Notes under the pieces: model-generated | What the model was told of the DNA's origin: nothing | The model's database searches: none | The model's input: only the letters and a program-made list of their open reading frames with translations | Made by a program: the position numbers and the translations under genes | In this document: positions 1 to 9,500 of the stretch, piece after piece | How positions within the stretch are numbered: position 1 is the stretch's first letter | Layout of the letters: every line of letters begins with the position of its first letter | Source: Mycolicibacterium malmesburyense | GTDB lineage: Bacteria > Actinomycetota > Actinomycetes > Mycobacteriales > Mycobacteriaceae | Reading direction: 5' to 3' | Assembly (NCBI RefSeq): GCF_001050015.1 | Contig: NZ_CVTB01000253.1 | Location: 1 to 58,559 of the forward strand | DNA: 58,559 bases

Positions 1-229
1 GCGCACCGCAGGATCCCAAAATGGCGTCATCCTTCGCTTGAACTGCGCTTCTGCGAAACCCGCCTGACTGTAGGTCACACTTTCGGGCTCTGGAGAAGGT
101 CTGAGGCTTCTGTGCTTGAGCCGTGACTCAAGCCTGAGCGTGGGCTTCTCTACCAAGAACCAGCTCGCAAAGGCCAGCGGCACTACAGGCAAGTCGGGCG
201 AACGTTTGATGTCGGCCACACTCTTGCTA

Positions 230-333
230 TCACCGGTCATTCTCCCCAGCCAGTGTGCGGCGTAACGTCGCTCGGCTGACACCCAACGTCTGGGCGATCA
301 CCGGCACCGATTCGCCGTTTGGCTCGCAGTGCT
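230..333 (-). pseudogene. Remnant of serine recombinase C-terminal helix-turn-helix
   Basis: The minus strand reads a short frame ending in TGA at 232-230 with the core SVPVIAQTLGVSRATL. This is the classic helix-turn-helix tail of resolvase/invertase (Hin-type) recombinases. In-frame stops directly upstream (334-332 and again near 352) mean that only about 33 codons survive and that the catalytic domain is absent. The rest of bases 1-496 shows no gene I can recognise. The fragment marks old mobile-element activity at the edge of the cluster. It could be a chance match, but the GVSRATL motif at the natural end of a frame makes a remnant more likely. Confidence 0.45.
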
Positions 334-496
334 ACCCAGCCACGCGAGATTACTATCCGGACGCTTTAACCTGCCGGGAGTGTCGCGGTTACCCCGACCT
401 TGCGGGAGATTCGCCCACAAGTAACCCATTGGCTAGGCAGATCAGCGAAGCGGCCTGGATGACCGCCCGGCGAGTCGGCGCGATACCAATGTCCCA

Positions 497-1465
497 TTAC
501 AGCGTGTCGGCGTCAGTGCGCGAGAGCACAATGTCGAGCCGTCCCCGGCGCTCCAGTATCGCGGGGTCTCGAAGCCGCTGCACGGAACCGACCGCCCTTG
601 GCCACAAGTAACGCCACGGTGAGTATCTCTCTTGCATGAGATAAACGTGGAAGCCGCGCTCGAGGAAGGGGCGCAGCACGTCGATAGGGCGCAGCTTGGG
701 ATCGCTCCACCATTTCGGCATGACTTCAATGACCAGTTCCGCGTCGGTAGGGAGCGCGTCGACCGACTCCAAAATGCCGGCGAGTACGCGGTCCTCGGCG
801 CCCTCCACGTCGATCTTGATCAGACGCGTCGTTGCTAGCTCTTCACGGGTTACGAGTGAACCGAGCGTCGCCGCACGTACCGTCCCCTCTTCGCGGAGGA
901 AGACGCGGCGCCCTACCGTCGTGGTGAGCCCCTGGCCGAAACTCGGCCCCACGAACAACGGGAGTTCATCGTCGTGATCCGATGCTGCGGCGGCAACCAG
1001 GCGGATATTGGCAAGATCGTTCACCTCGACGGTTTCCCGGAGGGCGGCGTGCGCGATTGGAGCTGGTTCGATGGCCACAACGCGCCCGCCGGGACCGACT
1101 AGTCGGCTGGCCAACGCGCTCGTGTACCCGATATTCGCACCGACGTCGATGAACGTGCGTCCTGGCTGCAGTTGGCGACGCATAAATGCCGTGAGATCGG
1201 GTTCCCAAATCCCGAACAGGTATATATACGTCTGGATGACATCAGGGAGCTGGCATCTAAAATGGACGCCATCTTCAGTGGTGCCATCGACAGTCACTGG
1301 TCTCCGAATTGCAGCGGGGATAAACAGCGGCGTAGCTACTAACTGGTACGGCACTATCAGTAGCAGCGCCCGCGCCAAGCGTTCGACTACGTTGACGCGT
1401 GTCTTGTTGGTACGCAGAGATCGTATATAACTCCGCCAAAGCGCTAGGAAGGTCACCTCGAACAT
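497..1465 (-). CDS. FkbM-family SAM-dependent methyltransferase
   Basis: A protein of about 322 residues with the FkbM fold. The SAM-binding motif I reads FIDVGANIGYTSALA, followed by the acidic motif VVAIEPAP and later LIKIDVEGAEDRVL, which is the FkbM hallmark (DVEGAE). FkbM enzymes transfer methyl groups to hydroxyls of sugars or acyl chains. In mycobacterial glycolipid loci they methylate deoxysugars or the lipid, so sugar or lipid O-methylation is the likely role (inference). The frame could begin at a TTG two codons earlier (1471), but the ATG at 1465 is preferred. The first about 60 residues are hydrophobic and basic and may associate with membrane. It shares the strand of the epimerase at 2790-3854 but is separated from it by 1.3 kb of decayed DNA, so a shared operon is doubtful. 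Confidence 0.85.
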   Translation of the reverse strand: MFEVTFLALWRSYIRSLRTNKTRVNVVERLARALLLIVPYQLVATPLFIPAAIRRPVTVDGTTEDGVHFRCQLPDVIQTYIYLFGIWEPDLTAFMRRQLQPGRTFIDVGANIGYTSALASRLVGPGGRVVAIEPAPIAHAALRETVEVNDLANIRLVAAAASDHDDELPLFVGPSFGQGLTTTVGRRVFLREEGTVRAATLGSLVTREELATTRLIKIDVEGAEDRVLAGILESVDALPTDAELVIEVMPKWWSDPKLRPIDVLRPFLERGFHVYLMQERYSPWRYLWPRAVGSVQRLRDPAILERRGRLDIVLSRTDADTL

Positions 1466-2051
1466 TCCCAAGACCAGACCCCGCTGGCGCCGATGCAGGT
1501 GGAGCCCATTTGCGCCGAGCGGAGGTCGCGGCTACCAGACCTAGACCGTCTAAAGAGTGTCGCGGGGGAAGCCCACGTCTGCACAGCAAAGCCTATGAAC
1601 ACGGCCAAACGACCTCCTTACCTCAGCGAGGTATCTGCAGTGGAATCATCGATAGCACAACACGACCCAGCGGACGCCACTCAACTTACCCTATGCGGAT
1701 GAGATGCACTCTGAAGGCCGCGAACAGCGTGCTACAACGCAACGGTTTGACTTAATCCTAGTCGGTGCGAGTGGCGGGGGTTGTCGCGGTGCACCGTGCC
1801 TGATCGGCGATTAAGTGCTAATTACGGATATCTCGGTCCGAGAACGGGCGGATCCAGGTGAGCTATAGCCGCGGAGGCCTGGAGATAGCTGCCCGCAGCT
1901 ATACGGCATATGAATCCACCTTGAACTGGTCGCAATGACTGTCGATAGCGATCAGGTCGAGTTCATCAGTGAAAACGCAGACGAGGTTTCGGCTTGTTAG
2001 CTCGGCATAAACCGGCGACTTCATTCTCAACCCGACTTAAAACATTTCATG
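1466..2051. other. Intergenic stretch without a recognisable gene
   Basis: About 590 bases upstream of the FkbM methyltransferase. Short open frames on both strands give no family resemblance and overlap one another. Any promoter of the methyltransferase would lie at the left end. The right end runs into the transposase remnant. Confidence 0.5.
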
Positions 2052-2420
2052 GAATCTAGCCGGGGTTCAAAGGCTACGCGACAAATCTGGTTGAGCAAAC
2101 CCGGAGTTCGTTATCGGGGCCTACCACCAGCTCTGGCGTATCGAAAAGAGCTTTCGGATGCCAAGCACGACCTGCAGGTCAGATCCGTCTACCACCACGA
2201 ACCCGAGTCCTCGACCCTCACCTCACCGACGTGGCTGCCGCCCTGCCGTCAGCCACCACATCGACACCCAAACCAATTGGAGCATCAAGAAATTCGTCCG
2301 AACCGTACGCCGCTACCGCACCGAACAGATCAAAGCCAGCCGCAAGTCCTGACCGCCGTTAACCCACTATTCGACGACCTTCGCGAAGCCATCGCAAGAT
2401 CAACGAAGCATACGCACTAA
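2052..2420 (+). pseudogene. Decayed C-terminal fragment of an IS1634/IS4-like DDE transposase
   Basis: Reading across all three frames reconstructs one transposase C-terminus. AGFKGYATNLVEQT is followed by FVIGAYHQLWRIEKSFRM, then KHDLQVRSVYHHEPES, then DPHLTDVAAAL, then SHHIDTQTNWSIKKFVRTV, then QVLTAVNPLFDDLREAI. The order and the motifs (YHQLW..EKSFRM, HLT..AAAL, WSIKKFVRT, ADPLPDDLR-like end) are those of actinobacterial IS1634-type transposases. At least three frameshifts separate the pieces and the N-terminal two thirds is missing, so it is dead. The family name is from memory of conserved C-terminal motifs; IS4-superfamily relatives are possible. It suggests insertion and rearrangement beside the locus. 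Confidence 0.6.
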
Positions 2421-2574
2421 GTCGTCCTAGGCCGAGTTCAGATAACGCATCTTCGAATGTGCTGCCGACCAGCATCACTCAGGTTCGAGTTCAGAGCGAG
2501 TACGCCACTAGACCGCTTTACAAGCGGCATGTTCCGTGCGCGTGAAGGCATGCATTTCCGCAGAGAGTGCCCCC

Positions 2575-2601
2575 GGGGGAGGGGGGAACTGGGGAACTGG
2601 G
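2575..2601 (+). other. G-quadruplex-like G-run
   Basis: Four runs of G (5, 6, 4 and 3) are separated by A, AACT and AACT, matching the canonical intramolecular G-quadruplex pattern. It sits in a gene-free stretch (2421-2789) between the transposase remnant and the 3' end of the epimerase gene. I see nothing else in that stretch. Confidence 0.4.
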
Positions 2602-2789
2602 CCGGTGTTTTCGAAGCGTGTGCGGCGGCCATCAGCCGTTTCCGCAGTGGACCCCACCAAACGGCGAGTAGGCGTACCGCTCTACCAAGAACAGCCGAAG
2701 CCGATTGCTATCGGAATTCGGCATCCGACGCTGAGCAGCGGAACATCTCTGAGTCCGCCTTCTGACCGGCTGCTTACATCCGGAAACAC

Positions 2790-3854
2790 TCAATCAGGTT
2801 GCAGGCCGGTTGTTGCGAGCAGTGCATGCAACCCGTCCTCGAGCGACCACCTGGGGCGCCAGTCAAGCTCCGCTTCGGCGAGTTCGATAGTGCAACTCGC
2901 ATGACGCACGTCACCATCGCGAAACTTACCCACCACGGTCGGTTCTGGGGCGCCACAGATGGCCGCTACCTTGCGGGCCAAATCGTGGATTGTCGTCGCT
3001 ACCCCCGACCCGATATCGACGAGGCGCAATCCGGCGGCCGGCTTCTCCACCGCCGCATACATAGCATCAATGATGTCGGCGATGTAAACGAAATCACGCA
3101 CGATCCGACCGTCTTCATACACCTCCAATGCGTGATGCTCTCGGGCCAGTCGTGCGAAAAGGGTGACTATTCCTGTGTATGAATTGGTCAGTGATTGGCC
3201 CGGTCCGTAGACATTCTGCAGACGCAGCACGCTGATATTGACGTCGTGCGCGGACGCCCAAGCTCTCATTATGTGTTCCTGGGCCAGCTTGGTGGCAGCA
3301 TAGATGTTCGTCGGTCGGGGTTCTGTATCCGCCGCTGAGCTGGGGAGCGGCACCGACCGTTCGGCACTTGGTCTAACGGGGTCCCAGTCACCGGACAGCA
3401 GCTGAGCATGGCTGCGAGGCGGTGGATAGAACACCTCGGCGCCGCAGCGCCAGGCGCCTTCGCCGTAGACCGCTCTCGAAGACGCCAGGACCAGTTGGTC
3501 GGGGGTCAGACTCCATCGGCTCAAGGCGTCCAGCAATTGCGCGGTTCCCACCACATTCACCGACCCGTGCCGAGTCGCATGAGACAGTGACTGTGCGGTT
3601 CCGGTCTCGGCCGCCAAGTGGACGATTTGCGAGGGACGAAACAACCGCAGTACGGCGTCCCAGTCGGGTGCGTGGGTGACGTCGCCGGTGAAGAGTCGCA
3701 CCGATGGCGGCAGGTCGATTTCGCAACTGCCGCCGTGTACCTGGGGATGCAGCACGTCCATCACCGCGACGTCATGACCGCCTTGGACCAAACGACGGGC
3801 GAGCGCGGAACCGATGAAACCTGCCCCGCCGGTGACGAGCACAGATGATGGCAA
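2790..3854 (-). CDS. NAD-dependent epimerase/dehydratase (nucleotide-sugar SDR)
   Basis: An extended short-chain dehydrogenase of about 354 residues. The N-terminal Rossmann motif is VLVTGGAGFIGSALA, with IVHLAAETG after strand 4 and the catalytic YAATK (Tyr-x3-Lys), matching UDP/dTDP-sugar epimerases and dehydratases. The C-terminal half carries RDFVYIADIIDAM, typical of GalE/RmlB relatives. It probably epimerises or otherwise modifies a nucleotide-activated sugar for the glycolipid; GPL loci carry a comparable sugar epimerase gene. The frame stays open to 4202, but the upstream residues look non-coding. The TTG at 3854 has a GGAGG six bases away and starts directly before the Rossmann strand; a GTG at 3842 is the alternative. 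It is divergent from the glycosyltransferase at 4094. Confidence 0.85.
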   Translation of the reverse strand: MPSSVLVTGGAGFIGSALARRLVQGGHDVAVMDVLHPQVHGGSCEIDLPPSVRLFTGDVTHAPDWDAVLRLFRPSQIVHLAAETGTAQSLSHATRHGSVNVVGTAQLLDALSRWSLTPDQLVLASSRAVYGEGAWRCGAEVFYPPPRSHAQLLSGDWDPVRPSAERSVPLPSSAADTEPRPTNIYAATKLAQEHIMRAWASAHDVNISVLRLQNVYGPGQSLTNSYTGIVTLFARLAREHHALEVYEDGRIVRDFVYIADIIDAMYAAVEKPAAGLRLVDIGSGVATTIHDLARKVAAICGAPEPTVVGKFRDGDVRHASCTIELAEAELDWRPRWSLEDGLHALLATTGLQPD

Positions 3855-3860
3855 CTGCCG

Positions 3861-3865
3861 CCTCC
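3861..3865 (-). promoter_or_regulatory. Shine-Dalgarno GGAGG supporting a TTG start
   Basis: GGAGG on the minus strand lies six bases before the TTG at 3854. It is the only good ribosome-binding site near the Rossmann motif and decides the start of the epimerase. Confidence 0.5.
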
Positions 3866-4093
3866 GGTGGTCTGCGGAGCGTGCCGGTGAAAGACACGCG
3901 ATGATTGAATCGTCGATTACCGCCGAATGATACCCAGCAACCTGGTGCCACAATTCAGGGACACCAGACTGTTGTGCATCCGCTGTTTGCAATGCTGGCG
4001 CACTGGACTTAGCGAACCAGCGGTGTGTGGCGACAGCAATAACAGGGGGCGTCGGCCGCCCTATGCGTGCGGATAGTGAAAGGCGACGATTCG

Positions 4094-5347
4094 ATGAAGT
4101 TCGTGTTGGCAAGTTACGGAAGTCGTGGCGATGTAGAGCCAAGCGCCGCGGTCGCTCGCGAGTTGCTGCGCCGCGGCCACGAAGTACGCATGGCTGCCCC
4201 ACCCGACCTGGTCGCCTTTGTCGAGGGGGCTGGCCTACAAGCGGTAGCCTTCGGCCGCGAGACGGGGGCCTGGCTGGATGTGCACCGCAACTTTTGGACT
4301 CGCTTCTTCCGAAGCGCCTGGAAAATCCATGAGTTGGGTAGATTGTGGCGCGAACTTTGGGAACCCGTCGCTGACATCTGGCAGGACATCAACAAGACGC
4401 TGCTCTCGCTAGCGGACGGTGCTGACGTCCTGGTCACCAACCTGGTGTTCGAAGAGCCCGCCGCGAATGTCGCCGAGTTCTACGACATCCCGCTAGCGAC
4501 GCTGCACTATTTTCCTGCAAGGCCCAACGGACGAGTTATCACCGCCGTCCCGGCGCCGTTGACACGCCGCGCGATGATGGCGTACCAGTGGCTGGGCTGG
4601 AGCTGGACGAAGGAATTCGACGATGCCCAACGGCGTGAACTCGGGCTGCCGAAGGCCACGCGACCCGCTTCTCGCAGGATCACCCAGCGTGGATCGTTAG
4701 AGATCCAGGGTTATCACGAGGTGTGTTTTCCCGGGCTAGCTGCCGAATGGGCTCGCTTGGAGCATCAGCGACCCTTCGTAGGCACCCTGACGATGGAATT
4801 GTCCACAGCCGCCGACGCTGAGGTCGCGTCCTGGATCGCGGGGGGATCCCCGCCGATTTACTTCGGCTTCGGCAGTATCCCCGTCCAATCCCCCGCCGAC
4901 ACCCTTGCGATGATCGAGGACGTCTGCGCGGAACTGGGCGAGCGAGCGCTGGTTTGCGCCGGCTGGAGCAAATTCAACACTGTATCTCATGGTGAGAACG
5001 TCAAAATTGTTGAGGCGGTAGATTTTTCCGCCATTTTCCCTATGTGCCGTGCGGTCGTCCACCATGGTGGCGCCGCGACCACCGCCGTAGGCCTGCGCTC
5101 CGGGGTCCCGACATTGGTTCTTTGGACCTGGCCCGACCAGTCGCTCTGGGGAGCGAGTGTCAAACGCATGAAAGTGGGCACTGCGCGGCGTTTTTCGGCA
5201 ACCAATCAGAAATCACTCGTGGAGGATCTGCGTCGGATTATCGCGCCGCAATACGCCGTTCGTGCCCGCGAGATTGGTCGACAGATGACCAAGCCGGCCG
5301 AAAACGTTGCGGTTGCCGCCGATCTGGTGGAGGGCCTCGCCCGCTGA
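4094..5347 (+). CDS. GT1-family glycosyltransferase (GPL Gtf-like)
   Basis: A protein of about 417 residues of the UGT/GT1 (GT-B fold) family used in mycobacterial GPL biosynthesis. The N-terminus MKFVLASYGSRGDVEP is the glycine-rich acceptor-side loop of this family. Near the C-terminus VVHHGGAATTAVGLRSGVPT is the nucleotide-sugar-binding signature. The start was set at the ATG at 4094 because the two paralogues at 52330 and 53663 begin with the same MK(F/I)xLAxYGxRGDVEP; an upstream in-frame ATG at 4067 would add nine unrelated residues. It should transfer a deoxysugar to the peptide (for example the Thr hydroxyl) or to a sugar already there. It is divergent from the epimerase and followed by 1 kb of leader before the NRPS. 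Confidence 0.9.
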   Translation: MKFVLASYGSRGDVEPSAAVARELLRRGHEVRMAAPPDLVAFVEGAGLQAVAFGRETGAWLDVHRNFWTRFFRSAWKIHELGRLWRELWEPVADIWQDINKTLLSLADGADVLVTNLVFEEPAANVAEFYDIPLATLHYFPARPNGRVITAVPAPLTRRAMMAYQWLGWSWTKEFDDAQRRELGLPKATRPASRRITQRGSLEIQGYHEVCFPGLAAEWARLEHQRPFVGTLTMELSTAADAEVASWIAGGSPPIYFGFGSIPVQSPADTLAMIEDVCAELGERALVCAGWSKFNTVSHGENVKIVEAVDFSAIFPMCRAVVHHGGAATTAVGLRSGVPTLVLWTWPDQSLWGASVKRMKVGTARRFSATNQKSLVEDLRRIIAPQYAVRAREIGRQMTKPAENVAVAADLVEGLAR

Positions 5348-5530
5348 ACCGTGTTTATGGTCGGTCACCACATTTCTATTGGCGCTCTCGTGGACGCCGG
5401 ACGCTGGCCCTTGAAATATGCGTAACGGATAGGTACCAGCTTTTGTCATCGACGCTGGCCTTTCCCGTGTGAACCGTGACGTATCAGGGCGGCTGGAGGG
5501 TCCTGCGGTTCATCTGCGCGTGGGATCCAC

Positions 5531-5566
5531 ATACTATTTGAGTGTTACTTATAGTTTTTATATGTC
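5531..5566 (+). promoter_or_regulatory. AT-rich island, candidate promoter / Lsr2 site
   Basis: A run of about 35 bases made almost only of A and T with short G interruptions, including TTGAGT at 5538 and TATATG at 5559. It is conspicuous in this GC-rich locus. In mycobacteria such islands often bind the xenogeneic silencer Lsr2. The hexamer spacing (15) is not ideal, so the promoter call is weak. Confidence 0.25.
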
Positions 5567-5575
5567 AGCAAGCCG

Positions 5576-5683
5576 ATGAGTATCAATGCTGTCGGAAAGT
5601 CTGCCGCATCCGTAGCGCTTGTGGTAGGTGTTACCGCATTGTGTGTTTCGGGTAGTGCGATTTGCTCGCGGCTCTTGGACTAG
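5576..5683 (+). CDS. Possible 35-residue hydrophobic peptide
   Basis: A short frame directly downstream of the AT-rich island begins MSINAVGKSAASVALVVG and ends SRLLD. It has a short polar N-terminus, one hydrophobic segment of about 18 residues and small residues before a Cys, so it resembles a signal peptide or a single-pass membrane peptide. No clear Shine-Dalgarno is present. It may be the stump of a longer secreted or membrane protein cut by the TAG at 5681. No function can be assigned. Confidence 0.25.
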   Translation: MSINAVGKSAASVALVVGVTALCVSGSAICSRLLD

Positions 5684-6315
5684 TACGTGCCGTGGCTACT
5701 AAGTACTCGAAATATTCGAAGTCAAGCGAATCGACATTGACGCCGCCCGCACTCCTGGTGGCGATGCCTGGCCTGATCCGAAAGTATCCAGGGCTTTAAT
5801 GCGAGACCGCGATGTCTCGATGCCAGTTCCGCCTTCCGCCGCGAGCTGTGACTGTCTCGGCGGCGCCGCTAACTGCGTTCCCGCCTGCGACGGCTGTGCG
5901 ATTTCTCCTTGCGAAGGCTGGAGAGGGCCTCGCCAGAGAATCCCGTCGGATGCCCTTGTTATCAAGATCGCAGGTCAGGCGGGCACCCGTGAGACAGGCT
6001 TCCTACACCCTATTCATTCGGCGCTCGTGTTCGCTCCGCGGGGACGGGAAACCCTGACGTCCGCACCGGAGCCGGTCCAGATCGCGACCCCGGGAACTCG
6101 ATAAGCCAACATATGGTCACAACATTGTCGCAGCTTATGGCGGTCGGGGACTGCGGGGACTCAGGAAGCGCGTTGCTCTGTGGTCTGCTACGCTCGTGTG
6201 TCGTGCTGTGACAGCGACCACAGCTAAGTATTTGCCGAAACGTCAAGTGGGTCCCGTCGAGCTTCAGTATGGTTTGGAGGGTTCCACTGATGTCAATAAG
6301 ATTGTGTGGAGATCC

Positions 6316-6497
6316 GTGAGTATCGCGCCTTTGGACGACACCGGTAGCTCCATCGTCTTGGTTGAGGATTGTGAGCAACCCCGCCGCTGGAGGCCGATGT
6401 CGTCGATATTCCAGGTGACTGGCCGGTGGTTTACGGGGGCAGTATCGGTACAACCTGAAACATCGAGCAGAACCGAACCGATACGCCAGGGGACATG
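6316..6497 (+). pseudogene. mbtH: Decayed mbtH gene
   Basis: Two frames together read a MbtH-family protein, the small chaperone that supports NRPS adenylation domains. The first frame starts at GTG 6316 behind a GGAG and reads VSIAPLDDTGSSIVLVEDCE then QPRRW, matching the MbtH start (NPFDD..G.F.VLVNDE.Q..LWP). After the Trp codon at 6388 the reading shifts frame to ADVVDIPGDWPVVYGG, matching the FADIPAGWRVVYG segment. A TGA follows at 6456, and the same frame resumes with IEQNRTDTP, matching IEQNWTDIRP. One frameshift, one nonsense codon and loss of the third conserved Trp (now Arg) make it non-functional. It lies about 55 bases before the NRPS start, the usual mbtH position in GPL loci. Confidence 0.7.
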
Positions 6498-6552
6498 GTT
6501 GACCAGCGGACTCGGCAGTTCGGGGTTCTGATCAGTAAACGGTGGGGAAGCT

Positions 6553-9500
6553 ATGCAGACTGAGGGCCAATTGCTGCCGCTGACGCGGGGGCAGCTGGAT
6601 ATATGGCTGGCGGAAGAAATTGGTCGCTTCGGCGCGAAATGGCAGCTCGGCATTCTCGTCCGAAGCGAGGGTGCGCTAGATCCTCATTTGCTCAAGGATG
6701 CAATCCACCGAGTCGTGACCGAAGCCGAACCTCTTCGTGCAACGTTCGTCGAGGTCGGAGATCAAGTCTTTCAGAAGGTGATCGATTACTCGGAAATCGA
6801 GCTCCCTTTTTATGATCTAACCGGCGCAGAAAATCCGGCTAGGGCTCTAGATGAAACGGTCTCATCGATCCAAGGTGCCCTGATGCCGCTCAGTGGGCCG
6901 CTTTTCAAATTCGCTTTGATACAGACCGAGGCGGATGAGTTTCATCTCTTCGTATGCTGTCACCACATAGTGATAGACGGTCTCGGTCTTGCTCTCGTGT
7001 GTCATCGCATCGCCGATGTGTACTCCGCGATTGCTTCGGGCTCACCTGTTTCTCCTTCCTTCTTCGGCTCGTTGCAGGATTTGCTCGAAGTCGAATCGGA
7101 ATACGAACGATCCGACGAGTATTCCCGTGACCGTTCTTATTGGGCGGCGACCCTGTCCGAAGAAAGCGATCCGAGTTATCGGCCGCAGTCTGTGGGCGGG
7201 AGCGACTCAGGGGGACTTGTCGCGCCGGTCCTGTTGGATCCAACGGTGGTCGAGAACATCAACGCCCTGGCGTCAACGCTTGGGGTGCGTCGATCCTCGG
7301 TGATGACCGCAGCTTGTGCTCTGCTCGTGCATGGATTCGACCCGAATGGCGCCGATCTAGTCCTCGATTTTCCAGTGAGCCGGCGTGTGCGGCCGGAAGC
7401 CAAGACTGTGCCGGGGATGTTATCCGGAATTTTGCCGCTCGTCTTGAATGCTACGGCGCTCTCTACCACCGCTGACTTCTGTGCACATGTCGACATCCGT
7501 ATGCGAGAAGCGTTGGAGCATCAGCGCTTTCCGGTTCAGTCTCTGAGGAAAAATCCGGTCGCTCTCGGGCAAGGCAGTGCGGCAAACAATGTCGTAGTAA
7601 ATATCATCCCCGCGACGCATTTAGGACATTTCGCGCCGGGTATACCGGGATCGGCAACAGTAACTCATGCAGGTCTGGTGGATCAGTTCGGGCTGATCTT
7701 CCTCCGGGACGGCGAACAACTGTTCCTGAGTACGCAGGGTTCCGGGCATCTGTTCGCAGACTTCCCCGTGGCAGACCTGGCGAGACGGTTCGAAGACGTG
7801 CTCGCGGCGATGGCCGCTGATCCCGGTCGGCCGCTGGCCTCGATTGACTTCCTGGGAGAAGAGCGGACACGACTGGATTCGTGGGGCAATCGGTCGGTGT
7901 TGAGTCGGACGGCAACGTCCGGATCCTCCGTTCCGGAGATGTTCGGCGAGCAGGTGGTGCAGGCTCCAGAAGCAGTGGCACTGACGTGCGGCGATCGTTC
8001 ATGGACGTACTTTGAACTGGACGCGGCCTCGGATCGGCTGGCGCATCTGCTGGTGAGCCAAGGTGCAGGGCCCGGGCTTTTTGTCGCGCTGCTGTTCACC
8101 CGGTCGGCCGAAGCGATTGTGTCAATCTTGGCAGTACTCAAGGCGGGAGCGGCCTATCTGCCGATAGACCCGGCGCACCCGGATTCGCGGATCGGCTTCA
8201 TGCTCGCGGACGCCGCACCGGTGGTCGCGCTGACAACTGCGTCTCTGAAGTCGCGGCTCGAAAGCTTTGGCGGGCCGGTGATCGATGTCAACGATGAACA
8301 AATATCGGATTCCCCGGGGACGGATCTCCCGCTGCCCAACCCGGATGACGTCGCTTACCTGACGTACACGTCTGGAACCACTGGTGTTCCTAAAGCGGTA
8401 GTAGTCACGCACCGCAATGTGACTCAATTGTTGGGGCCTTTGCATAAGAGTCTGCAGGCAGGCTCGGGCAAGGTGTGGTCGCAGTGGCATTCGTTGGTCT
8501 TCGATGTTTCGGTGTGGGAGATCTGGGGTGCCTTACTGCACGGTGGGCGGCTCGTGGTGGTGCCCGAAGAGATCGCAGTGTCGCCCAATGATTTCCACCA
8601 ATTACTGGCTGCAGAGAATGTCGACGTCTTGTGCCAAACACCGTCTGCGGCTGGGATGCTTTCGCCGGAGCGGTTGGAGTCGACGGCGTTGGTGGTGGCC
8701 GGGGAGGCGTGTCCGCCTGAGCTGGTGGATCGGTGGGCGCCGGGGCGGGTGATGCTCAACGCCTACGGCCCGACCGAGACAACGATGTGTGTCGCGATCA
8801 GTGCGCCGCTGAGGCCGGGGTCGGGTGCTCCGATCGGTTCGCCGGTGGCTGGTGCGGCGTTGTTCGTGCTTGATGCGTGGTTGCGTCCGGTGCCGGAGGG
8901 CGTGATCGGTGAGTTGTATGTGGCCGGTTCCGGCCTTGCTTGCGGATATTGGAGCCGCGCGGGTTTGACCGGGTCGCGGTTTGTGGCGTGTCCGTTCGGT
9001 GGTGTGGGTGCGCGGATGTATCGCACTGGTGATTTGGTGCGGTGGGGCGCTGATGGTCAGTTGCAGTATCTGGGGCGTGCGGATGAGCAGGTCAAGATCC
9101 GCGGCTATCGCATTGAACTCGGCGAAATTCAGGCGGCGTTGGCTGCCGTGGACGGTGTGCGTGAGGCCGCCGTGATCGCGCGTGAGGATCAGCCGGGTGA
9201 TAAGCGTTTGGTGGGTTATATCACCGGGACCGCGCATCCGGGTGTGGTGCGTGCGGTGTTGGGGCATCGGTTGCCGGGTTATATGGTTCCGGCGGCGGTG
9301 GTGGTGCTTGATGCGTTGCCGTTGACGGTCAACAACAAGCTCGATGTGCGTGCGTTGCCGGCTCCGGAGTACAGCGATGTGCATAGTTATCGGGCGCCGT
9401 CGACGGCGGTTGAGGAGATCCTGGCCGGGATTTACGCCGAGGTGCTTGGTGTGGAGCGGGTCGGGGTTGATGACTCGTTCTTCGAGTTGGGTGGGGATTC

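Larger units (their letters stand above)
5348..6315. other. Long leader upstream of NRPS1, no intact gene
   Basis: About 970 bases. It holds an AT-rich island (about 5531-5566), a possible 35-residue hydrophobic peptide (5576-5683) and some broken coding-looking stretches (about 5700-6105) that give no recognisable domain. It ends at the mbtH remnant. The NRPS promoter is probably within it. Confidence 0.5.

Noticed and set aside
255..611. 118-codon plus-strand frame at the left edge
   Set aside because: It is antisense to the FkbM 3' end and the recombinase remnant, with no domain.
3855..4202. N-terminal extension of the epimerase to 4202
   Set aside because: The extra 116 residues are Arg-rich without family resemblance, and a GGAGG-supported TTG sits right before the Rossmann motif.
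6010..6453. 147-codon minus-strand frame in the NRPS leader
   Set aside because: It lies opposite the mbtH remnant and shows no recognisable family or start signal.
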